A stretch of 64,000 nt of DNA from Branchiostoma lanceolatum (lineage: Eukaryota; Chordata; Leptocardii; Amphioxiformes; Branchiostomatidae). The notes beneath the pieces were generated by a model. That model saw only the letters and a list, made by a program, of their open reading frames with translations, was not told the origin of the DNA and did no database searches. A program made the translations under genes and the position numbers. Positions 41,691-53,600 of the stretch are shown here, in pieces. Location of the stretch: contig NC_089731.1 of assembly GCF_035083965.1 (NCBI RefSeq), positions 2,705,001 to 2,769,000 of the forward strand. The letters run 5' to 3'. Position 1 is the first letter of the stretch. The number at the start of each line of letters is the position of its first letter.

Positions 41691-44600
41691 ACTTCTTAAA
41701 AGGTAAGGAAAGTTACAAGGTGTTGACACGCTGTAATTGTGAGCGCTATGAGCGTTTTAAGTGTAACACCGACATCTTCGTTTTTGTCGTCTGTCAAAAG
41801 AACCGTGTGAATCTGAGTGGACAAGAGGTTCTAAACCTTTTTAAAACTCCTTAGGGTGCGGAAGGATATTTGTACCACATTCTCCCCTCATGCCCGTGGA
41901 ATATCTATTTTCTCCAAGTTGTATGAATTGATTATTATCACTATTTTTTTTAATGAACGTACCGCCTAGCGCGCGCCTGCTTCGGGAACGAAGGCAAGGC
42001 TGAACTTTGACCATACTCTACTAATGAAGGGGCCGACCATACTCTACTAATGAAGGGGCCATCGATGTCTACGCGTGCATTTTGTGTATTTTGTTGTCTT
42101 TTGACATCTTGCATCCTTGGCATCATAATACCATTTATAGTCTAATTGTTGTTGCTGTTTTCATTATTTAACGTCTATTATCACATAGCCAGATGGCCTC
42201 GACCAAACAGAAGCCTTCATTGCCCATGTGTTAACCTCCATAACACACCCGTGATCATCATTCCTTCCATTATGTAGAGGATAGCACACCCGTGATCATC
42301 ATTCCTCCCATTATGTAGAGGGGGAGGTTATCTTTTTGTTAACAATCGTAAAATGTTTATTTGTTCCCAAAAATGTTTACTATCTTAATATGTACAATAA
42401 ATCAAATCTTTTGTAAGCATATGACAATTAAGTGTTAATGACCTGCCTCTTCCTCGGTGTATATGGTGTCATAATGCCTAGCCATGTGCTATAACCACTG
42501 AATAAAATTTTATGAGGTGGTTATACCACATGGCCAGGCTTTATGACACCATATACACCGAGGAAGAGGCAGGTCATTAACATTATTATCATATATGTGT
42601 AATGTGTAATATATGTAGGATGACTGTATGTATTTAACATGGCTGTACTGTGCTGTATTTTGTTAGGATCAGGCCCCACAGAGGATGAGAAGGCGGAACA
42701 CAGAGTCATCAAACACACACTGAGCAGCCAGCTGTCCAGAACCATCAAAAGGGTTGGTATATGCAAATGATATAGAGTTGTATGATATAGTTGTACCTGG
42801 TTGTTCAAGATTCATAAACCACATTTAGTTTACTTTACTCTTAGTACCAGGCAGTACGAATTTTTAGTAGATAGTCAACGGTAGTCCTGTCATTTATTGG
42901 TCTGCACAATGTAGTTTTTTTTTGTCCTTATCCATTTCTAAAATCTTTTATTCTCAAGGACAGTGAAATTCTGTGCAGATAATATATTATCAAACTGAAC
43001 ATTGTATCAAAACATATTGAATGTGTTTATTTTACCTTAGTTGCAGCAGGAGCACATCGGATCAGACTCAGCAGTTCGAAGGTAATCTATTAAGTTTATA
43101 GCAGTTGTCATGATTTGATGAGACATTTCTTAGCTATATAGGGTTCAGGCTGTGGATGGAAGTACCAGATCTAGACATTTATTAATGAATCCAGATCTTT
43201 CAGTTGTTACTTTCAGTTCTTACAATCTTACAGAGACCCTTCATGACTTTCTAACTGACTAACGAAAAAAACATCATCAATGCCAAAATTCCATAGAAGG
43301 TGTCAAGATCGTCAACATCTTAACTTATTGTAAACTATTGCCAATGATGATATCACAGCTGCAGAACTGCCTGATTACTTATTATGATGTCATGTGTTGT
43401 ATCTAGCGGGGACCATGGCAACGCCATCTGTAACGTCCTGGAGGCCATCTTTCTCCACGGGCTCAAGGCCTCCTTTGCAACTAAGGTGACGGTTTCCTCA
43501 TCATCAGTAATACCTACAGCAGACTATATATCATGATCAAGTTTTTGCAGATGTTCGAGTGCATGGAAGACTGTCACATTTTTTTGAGCCTGGCTTTTAG
43601 GACCGCTACCGACACCATGGCCAAGCTGTCAAAGAAACATGGCAGTCACAAAACATGACATTCATATTCTAACCCAACATTTGCCATGAGATTATGGAGT
43701 TTAATTGTCTTAGCTGAATAGTTTTTGTTTGGAAGAATTACAAAGAATTGGATTTACCCATTCAAGTTTTCAACTGTACATGTGTGTATAACACCAGTGA
43801 GTCCATGACTGTCACTGATTTATTGTCTTTTTGTCTGCAGATTTCAGGGATGTTTGGTTCAGGGAAGGAGGAGAAAGGGCCTGTCATGGTAAGTACACAT
43901 GATGTTTAGTTCATAATACTATGAACTTGTCAAACAATTACATGGAGAAAAGAAAGACAATGAAAGAAATATGATGACAGCAAACTAAGGTGAATAAATA
44001 GAGCAAGATGGAAAATGTATTACAACTTCCAGATTATTTGCCACATTGTTATCCATCATGTTGAACATAATATGACAGTTTCAATTTCAAGCTGAAGTTT
44101 CACCTGATTTGTTTCTCAAAATTTCAATGTAAGATTTTTACCCTGCAGAGTTTCTGGCCCTTTGTGATGCACTTCACCCACAAGGACGTGGTTTCCCAGC
44201 TGAACCACCTCGCCCACATCACCACGGAGATCGGACAGTGCAGGGTGAGTTCTACATAGAACTGCATAGTACATAGTATCTTTACACATTAGCACACATG
44301 TATATATTACCAAAAATGATTTTTCTTGTTTTTTCTAGTTTTCTTGTTTTTACTTAATTCGTGGACAAATTTTCTTGAATGAAGAACTTCCATGAAAATG
44401 ATAAGAATAAATAAGAAAAGCACAAGGGACCATTCCAAGAATCTTGTCTTGTAAATTCTCACAACAAGAAACATTTTCTTATTTTTCTTAGATAAAGAAA
44501 TAATTTCTATAAAGGATTTTCTCTCATAAGAATTTTCTAGAAATTGAAGTTAAAAGTTCTTGTTTTTCTTGTATGGAGAATCTATTTCTTGCCATGTATA

Positions 44601-47600
44601 AGAACATACAAGAATTTTTTTCTCCCCTATCTTCTTTTTCTGGTAGTAAGAAAAAACAAGAATTCAAGATTATGAAAACAAGTAACAACTAGAATTTTAT
44701 TCTTGAGTGTTCTTTATTTTCGTATCAAGAAACCTTGAGAAAGAAATTCTTGATTTTCTTGGGATGTTTAAGAAAATAGAAGAATTTTCTTCTTGCCTTT
44801 CTTGGGGTATCCTGCTTAGAAAAAACAAGAATTTTCAAGATATTTAAGCTAGAAGACAAAGTTTGAGTCATAACTAGAATAATATTCTTGAATGTTCTTG
44901 ATTTTCGTATCAAGAACCTTTGAGAAAAAAATTCTTGCTTTTCTTGGGATGTTTAAGAAAATAGAAGAATTTTCTTCTTGCCTTTCTTGGGGTATCCTGC
45001 TTAGAAAAACAAGAATTTTCAAGATATTTAAACTAGAAGACAAAGTTTGAGTCATAACTAGAATAATATTCTTGAATGTTCTTGATTTTCGTATCAAGAA
45101 CCTTTGAGAAAAAAATTCTTGTTTTTCTTGGGATGTTTAAGAAAATAGAAGAATTTTCTTCTTGCCTTTCTTGAGGTATCCTGCTTAGAAAAACAAGAAT
45201 TTTCAAGATACAGTCAAACCTGCCCAAGGCGACCACCCGGCGGACCGAGCAAAAACGGTCGCGATGGACAGGTGGTCGCCATGAAGAGGATTCTACTCAC
45301 ATGTTTCCAGGTCGAGGTTTTCAAATACAGTACGTAAATGGATGGAAAATTATGTGAATTTAGACAGCATGACCCCCACCAGGTTCAATTCTGATTGACA
45401 GGAAGATCCTAAAAAAATTGCATTTTCCGTTATCGATGTAATAATTGTATACCGCTACATCGTGTACAAATTTTCGTCATAATTTTTACTACAAAACAAT
45501 GGTTGCCTCTAGCCTCCTTCGCAGACTTCCTAGAACGGCGGCATATGTCACCCCTCGGCTACACAACTCCCTCGGCTACATAACTCCCTTGTGTGCGAAC
45601 CCTCCCCCCCCCCCCCCCCCCCCCCCCCATACATATGCCGCCGTTCTAGGAAGTCTGCGAAGGAGGCTAGGTTGCCTCGATGATCTCGCAGCGCCCTCCC
45701 GCATTCACATCACCGAATTAAGTTTTAAGGACTAAGACAGATCCCAATAAAAAGCCTGCTGGTCCCAGCCTTTTTTGGGGGCGCCGACCGCTGGATGAAA
45801 AGGTCAAAAAGTTTTCGATCTGACAACTAAAGATGAAAACGGAACGGTGTAATTTCGTCGCGCCGCGCCGCCATTAGCTCTGTGCGACCGCATCGAAAGG
45901 TAAGTCAGTGCAGCAGAACGCACAGCGTCCAATAAAAGTTTGTGAGATTCATGGGAATAAAAAGAAAAGAAGAATTTCAATTTTCACCGATAACTAGAGT
46001 ATTCGTAAATGTTCATACACAAAAGCATCGTGTTTTAGAAAAGTCAGCGGTACGCCAAATCCGGGCCGCCCCAAATCCATGATGGCGTCGGGACCAAGGA
46101 ACAACATTTCTCGCCGATGTTTTGCCCACCGCGAAGTCATTTTTCGGCGGAATTTAGCAAGACATGGACACATCTTTGCTGAAAATACAAGAAATAGATA
46201 GTAATTTCTGTGAAATCTGCCTTTTGACGCCATGCACTACGTATTCGTTTTGAAAATTGAGTTTAAACGGAACTGAGTTCGCGTTAAACTATAAGATTAC
46301 GATAGGCACAACAACATCACAAACATTTGTCTTTAAAATGTTTATAGGGGGAACGTTTTATTAAAACACTTCATGGAGGAATCGATGCTATAACATTGCT
46401 ATTCCATATATTTTTGTCCTTATTTTTGTCCTTACAGTCTTGAAAACATTTCCTTGAAATCCGACAGCAAAATGGTCTAATGTCACCACACGCTTAAAAA
46501 TTAGGCGGCCGCCATGGGCAGGGATTGTGCTCTGTGCGGTCCCAATTCGTGGCGGTCGCGGTCGCGTTGGACGGGTGGTCGCCTTGGGCAGGCAGCTTAA
46601 TGCTTGTGCCTATGGGGAAAATTTTCGGGACCGAGAAAAAGCGGTCGCCATGGCCAGGTGGTCGCGTTGAAAAGGTGGTCGCCTAGGCAGGTTTGACTGT
46701 ATCTAAACTAGAAGACAAAGTTCGAGTCATAACTAGAATAATATTCTTGAATGTTCTTGATTTTCGTATCAAGAAACTTTGAGGAATGCATTTCTTGTTT
46801 TTCTTGATAATAAAACTTTAAGAAATACAAGAAATACTTTGAAATTCTTATTTGAACTCGTATAATATAATGGTTGTTTCCTGGCTAAGATGAGGCTATT
46901 GCAAGAAATAGAAGCCAAATTAAATTTTCTTTAAAAATCTTGATTGTTCTAGCAAATATCTGCATAAAATTTTGACCAATGGCAACACTTGCCATGTGAT
47001 CTTTTCCTAACTCCTGATTGGTGGTTTCAAATGCCACAGGCAGTTGACAGCAGGGCCAAAGCTCTGAGAAGTTTATGCCTTCAAGTGCTGTTCACTTCTA
47101 GTTCTATTTTGTATTAATTGAAGACTCAAGTCGGTTTCAAAGTCAAAACCCAGGTACAAGAGAACATATACAAGATGGGGATCATGGTCTGAGCCTGCAG
47201 CAGATGCCAAATTTTGCACGGAAACACTGGATAGCAGTATGGAAAAGGTAAGTGCCCCCCTCCCCACCCGACTGTATGAAAATCAGCTCAACTTTATTTA
47301 TCATATGAAAAAAAAAAGTCAAAGGGCCCCTGGATGGTTTAATCGTCAAAAGCATCAAGCATTAGAGATAATGATAAGTATAGCCTCTTTGGGTCCAACT
47401 CAAAACATCTTTTTGGCCGACGAATTAATAGATTTTAATCAAAAAGCGATCCGCACACATTGGAAGATTACATTCCACCTCTGAGGGGTGGACTATTTTA
47501 AACGTATTGTTTCTGGAAAACATATGGATAGGTTTAAGAATGATAAAACATATGATGTGTTTTGTGAAGAAATCAATTCAATTGGAACTTTCACATCTAG

Positions 47601-50600
47601 AAGCTGGAAGTTAGTTAGCTCAACTCAGAAAGTAAAAATGAATAACATAGTCTTCATTTTTTCCCCAGATGTTGGAAGATGCCAATGGGAATGCCAATGT
47701 CAACAGAAATGGGCTTGAAGGGTTTGGTTTCCATAGTCGAAGATGATCATCTGTTAACACTGCCAAGTCAGATGAGGCTGCTCTACACCACCTTCCAAGA
47801 TGATAAAGAATTATATATTATGAAATATATCATATGTAATAAATCATATAGCATGTTAATTACATAGCAGTTTGTAATCTTTATGTCCTTTCAGTTTCAG
47901 TAGGCTTTGTATCAAAATTAGTTTTGGTATTTGTACAACAATATTGTATATAATGTATATTATTATTATACCTATTATTTTTGAAATAATATACTGTAAA
48001 GCTTTGCCAATGTCATTTTTTATACCAGACTCCACAATTTACAGAAATATTAAGCCATCAACATGTCATTTTAACTGTAACTCTTGGAGTGAGATTCTTC
48101 TTGTAAGAACATCAGTCTTAAGAGTAAGAAAACATTTCTAGGTAGCAAGAATTGTGTTCTTGAAGTAAGAAAAGTATTCTTGTTGTAAGAAGATTAATCT
48201 TAGAAGTAAGCAAACATTTCTTGACAGCAAGAATTGTGCTCTTGGTGGAAAAAAAGTAGTCTTGGTGTAAGAATATTAATCTTAGAAGTAAGAAAAAAAT
48301 TCTTGGCAGCAAGAATTGTGCTCTTGATATAAGAAAAGTATTCTTGTTGTAAGAAGATTAATCTTAAAAGTAAGCAAACATTTCTTGACAGCAAGAATTG
48401 TGCTCTGGATGTAAGAAAAGTATTCTTGGTGTAAGAATATTAATCTTAGAAGTAAGAAAAAAATTCTTGGCAGCAAGAATTGTGCTCTTGATATAAGAAA
48501 AGTATTCTTGTTGTAAGAAGATTAATCTTAGAAGTAAGCAAACATTTCTTGGCAGCAAGAATTGTGCTCTTGATGTAAGAAAAATATTCTTGGTGTAAGA
48601 ATATTAATCTTTGAAGTAAGAATACATTTCTTGGTAGCAAGAATTCTGCTCTTGATGTAAGAAAAGCATTCTTCTTGTAAGAAGATCAATTATAGAAGTA
48701 AGAAAACATTTCTTGGTAGCAAGAATTCTGCTCTTGATATAAGAAAAGTATTATTGGTGTAAGAATATTAATCTTAGAAGTAAGCAAACATTTCTTGGTA
48801 GCAAGAATTGTGCTCTTGATATAAGAAAAAATATTCTTGGTGTAAGAATATTAATCTTAGAAGTAAGCAAACATTTCTTGGTAGCAAGAATTGTGCTCTT
48901 GATGTAAGAAGATTAATCTTAGAAGTAAGAAAACATTTCTTGGCAATAAACAATCTTTGCTCTTGATGCAAGAAAAGTATGCTTATTGTAAGAAGATCAA
49001 TCTTAGAAGTAAGAAAGTATTTTCTAGGCAGCAAGAATTATGTTCTTGAGGTGAGAAAAATATTCTTTGTATAAGAAGATCAGCTCTAGAGGTAAGAAAG
49101 TATTTCTAGGCGATAACAATTTTTGCCCCTGAAGCGAGAAAAGGATTCTTGATGTAAGAAGATGTAAGAAAACATTTCTCAGCAATAAGCATGTTTGGTC
49201 TTGAAGTGAGGAAAATATTCTTAGTGTAAGAACCTAAATCTTGAAAATAAGAAAGCAGTTCTAGGTATTAAGATTGCAGGTCTTAAGTAGAGAAATGCAT
49301 TCTTGTTATAAGAACAAAAAACTTGAAAAGAAGAAAGGATTTCTTGGCTGTAAGAATTTTGGTCTTGAAGTAAGAAAAGACGTGTTGGTATAAGAACCTA
49401 AATCTTAGAAATAAGAAAGTAGTTCTTGCTATCAAGAATTTTGGTCTTAAGAAGAGAAATGCATTCTTTTTGTAAGAACATAAAAGCTAGCAGTAAGAAA
49501 CCATTTCTAGGCAGTAAAGTTTTGGTCAAGAATACCAGCCTTTAAGTGAGAAATTAATTCTTAGTATAAGAACCTCACATCCATGTGTCTGAATCAAGAA
49601 TATACATAGAAAAAAATCTTACTGCAAGAATTACTTTCCGGCAGTAACCAAGGTCATTTTTATAAGAAAGATTTTCTTACTACAAGGAAAAGCTCAGTAA
49701 GTAAAAAATTGCTTAATTCGTGGACAAAACCTTTTTCTTGAATACAGACAAATTTGCTTGCATGAAGTAATATTTTTCTGTATGTAAGAAAAAACTAGAA
49801 TACAAGAAATTGCATTTTTGGTAGTGTACGCATGCACATTTCGCAAACAGGTTGCACGCACACACATATGATAATTACACAATAGTCATGCTCAGGCGGT
49901 GCACATATGCATTCACACACATACACACATGTGTGTGCATATATACAATACATAGACATCCATACACAAACACACAGAGTCACATACACTCATACACACA
50001 TGTACAAAATGCACACTCATACACTCACACACACACACACACACACACATACATGTATACAGTCACATACATCCACAGACATGCACACACACATATACAT
50101 GTACATAAACTTAGACATAAACACTCTCTCACAGACACATGCAAAGGTACACACATAGATGTACACACACTTGCGCACACACTCTCACATGCACACACAG
50201 TGTCACACACACACACACACACTTATGTGTTAGTAATGAGGTTCCTTAATTGTACATTTGTTTGTGTAGGCGTGGATCCGGCTTGCCCTAAACGATGGTT
50301 TGATGGAGAGTTATGCTGAAGCCATGCTGAGGGACAAGGACCTCCTCAGGTCTGTACCATACAATGTACTATACAATATGTTTTGTCATGTGACTTCAGT
50401 AGTGGGTCAAAGGTGCCTGGGAGTCTGTCCTGTATACTATTGTCTATCTATATCTGACAGTGTCTATTTACATTGTATATCATGTCTTTTCGCCATGCAA
50501 AGTGTTTGGAAAAAGCCTCACGAGTACATGTTATTCCTTCGTTTTCAGACATTTTGAAGTCATTGCACAAAATCTAAATGACTGCATGTGTATTAAGAAT

Positions 50601-53600
50601 CAAAATGAAAACATGACTTCTGTGCTCCCTGAAACTTGATGTACTGTAACAAAAAAGAGTCTGATTTTATTATCTTCCAGTATGGAATTGTTTCTTTTAA
50701 TCAACAACCAACATATTTATTAATCTATTTATATCAATTATGAATGATTGTGACACTATTAACAATAACAGTTCCTGACTTACCACCACATACATGTACA
50801 CATCACTCTAAGCTTCATTTCTATTATGAAGCGTGATAGACAGAAAAAGTACTGACTGTCATGATGTAATGTGTTTCCAAGGTCCCACTACAGATCTATT
50901 GCCTATCTTAGAGATGAGGAACACCCAACCATCATGAAGAACCATTTGCAAGGTTGGTCATCACATTGTTAGAAAACCAAGATTTGTTTCCACTATAATT
51001 ATTTCATAGGCAGAATCTGATACATTGGAACTGTTTGTCTTTGACTGGGTTCAGATTGATAGGAACCATTAACCCCACCTGTGCATGTTCTGATTGGTTG
51101 AAAGCTATTACTCGTGTTCTGATTGGTCATAACTGTTTGTCCCTGTATTCTTATTGGTTGGAACCATTTGATCCTGTGCGCTGATAGGTTGAAAATGATC
51201 ACACCTGTGTTCTGATTGGTCACAGCTGTTTGCTCCTGAGTGCTGATTGGTTCAATCTGATCATCCCTATATTATGATTGGTCAAACTTGTTTGAACCCA
51301 ATGGTCTGATTGGTCACAGCTATTTGCTCTTGTGTGCTGATTGGCTGAAACTGATCACAAACTGTTCTGATTGGTGGTGTTCCCAGGACTGGAGGGTTTC
51401 CAGTTCCAGCTGTCCTACAACTCCAGCGTGCTGAATGACTGGGGTGTGTCCTCTCTGACCTTGGCTGGGCTATGGTCTCCCCAGCAGGCACCTGAGGCCG
51501 TCACTCCAACCTCACCTGATGGTAAGTCTGGCTGATAATCTCCCCAGCAGGCTCCTGAAGCCGTCACACCAACCTCGCCTGATGGTGAGTCAATCCTGTA
51601 GCCTCCCCCCAGACTTCTTAGGCTTTTGTAGTACTCATACCATCTTCTTCTGGTGGATAGTCTGGCAGTTAGTCTTCCCCCAGGCTCCTGAGGGTGTTAC
51701 TCCAACCACCCCTGATGGTAAGTCAAGCCTGTAGCCTCCTCCAAGGCTTCTTAGGCTGTCATAGTACTCGATGGTAAGTATGGCTGATAGTCTCCCATCA
51801 GGCTCATCAGGTTGTACATCATCACATGCACCATCTTCTCCTGATGGTAAGTTTGGCAGTTAGTCTTGCCCCAGGCTCTTGAGGGTCTCAATCTGTCCTC
51901 TCCTTGGTAAGTCCAGAATAACCTCCTCACAGGCTTTGTAGGCTGCATGAGAAACTACTGTAGACATGTCATTGTTTTGTAAAATCCTATAATCCAAATG
52001 GCTCAGTAAATGTATCTAATACCAAAATGTTCTATTCTATCAAGTTGCCATGGAGGCCACCGAGGGCGATGACCCCACCCTGCCCTCACAGCAGGCAGCC
52101 AAGGAGGTCAGGCAGGTCAGGTCGACTCGCAAAGGTCAGAGGTCATCACGGAAGACAGTTGACATCCTGGATCCTGAGGGAGATCCAGATCCAGTGGAAT
52201 CCTCCATTACCATGGAAACAGGAGATACTTCTACGGAGCAAATTCTGTATGATGGCAAGAGAACCACGCCTGTGGAGAGCACCTCATCAGGTACGCAAGA
52301 AAAGGACACCAGTCAGGTTTTGTTGAGGAGTGCGGAGCCATCTTCTTATGACTCTGAGAACGCTGTCAAGGAAGTGGAAGCGGAAAATGAAGTGTCTTCA
52401 GGGGATTCTCAGGGCATTGGGAAGATGCAGGGAGTTTCAGCGTCTCTGCAGTCTCCAGACAATGTTCAGACATTGACGCCCAGTTCTCAGACCTTTGAGA
52501 ATGTAACAAATCATCAGACTCAAGTTTCAATGGATCCAACACCAGCAAGCAACTCAGTTGCCACTCCAAGCAGTGCTGTGTACCAAGCAGCAGGAACTGT
52601 GGAGAAAGTCGGTGGCTATACTGCAGACAATGAGGAAAACCTTCATCTCTCTAGGGGTGTGCAGAGCTCTGTGGAAACCCAGGTTGTTCAGCATACATTG
52701 CCAGCACAGTCCACTTTTTCTCTGCCTTTGCAAACGTCGGAGCAACCACAAGGAACACAGGAGAAAGAGACTAGGTCAGAAACCCTGACCTCTCAGGACA
52801 TGTTCTACGACATCTACAGCAGGAGCAGGACCGAGACAGAAGCTAGCATCACATCCCCGTCCTCCAATGACGAGGGAGAGAACACAGTAAACATAGCAGC
52901 ATATTCGCCAGCACAGCAGGCTTCACAACAACAAGAGCAAACTTCTGCTGAGAGCATGGAAAGGTATGAATCTTCTAGGACGGTGATATTCAGCAATTTA
53001 GAATTTAGAATAAAACTTAAGATCCTTCCCACTCCAATTGGTGTATAGCGGTGGTACCCATCTCTGTTTCTATAGCCCTTGGGTGTGTATTGGTGTGTGT
53101 TCAACCCCCCATACTCTTCCTGTAAGTGCTGAGTGCTAAGCAAAGAAAGCAGTATATGCACCGTCTTTGGCCATGGTATGACCTGACAGGTTTAAGACTG
53201 CAGCTTTCTGAATGAAAAACAAGTTCTCTATCCACTAGGCTTATAAAATTGCACTGGTCTTCAATGCTTGCTATGAATAAGTCCATACATGTAAGTCATA
53301 TGATATTAAACATCTCTTTTTGATATCCAAACTGTACATCTGGTTCCAGTGAGGAGAGTGTGGCAGGATACGGTAGCTATGGCAACAGCCTGGGGGTGCG
53401 ATCTGGTTGGTCGTCAGCCGGGACGAAGGACAGCATCCCTCCCGACCCCGGCAGACACAGGGCACCATCCTCGTCTAGAGGTACGGAACACTGCTTTTTT
53501 CAAATGTAGAAAGTTAGCGAATTTCGACAGCCCTAGATATCAACTTAATACATGATATACTATAAAGTTTGACACATTTCAAACATCCTGCTTGTAGTCT

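Noticed and set aside
48118-49034. Series of similar ~64-residue minus-strand frames every 82 bp
   Set aside because: They are the translation of the 82-bp minisatellite unit. No splice sites, start context or non-repeat sequence supports a protein family.
44300-49800. Heat-shock-element array (GAA/TTC motifs)
   Set aside because: TTCTTG and CAAGAA abound, but the GAAnnTTC spacing is met only occasionally and the array is intronic simple-pattern DNA; nothing supports HSF regulation.
49852-50319. 155-codon frame rich in His and Thr
   Set aside because: Produced by the CA dinucleotide repeat; the real exon 7 only begins at 50270 in another context.
52366-52788. Frames on other strands/frames over PLEKHM1-like exon 10
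   Set aside because: Shadows of the 306-codon coding exon, which is fixed by matching phases on both sides.
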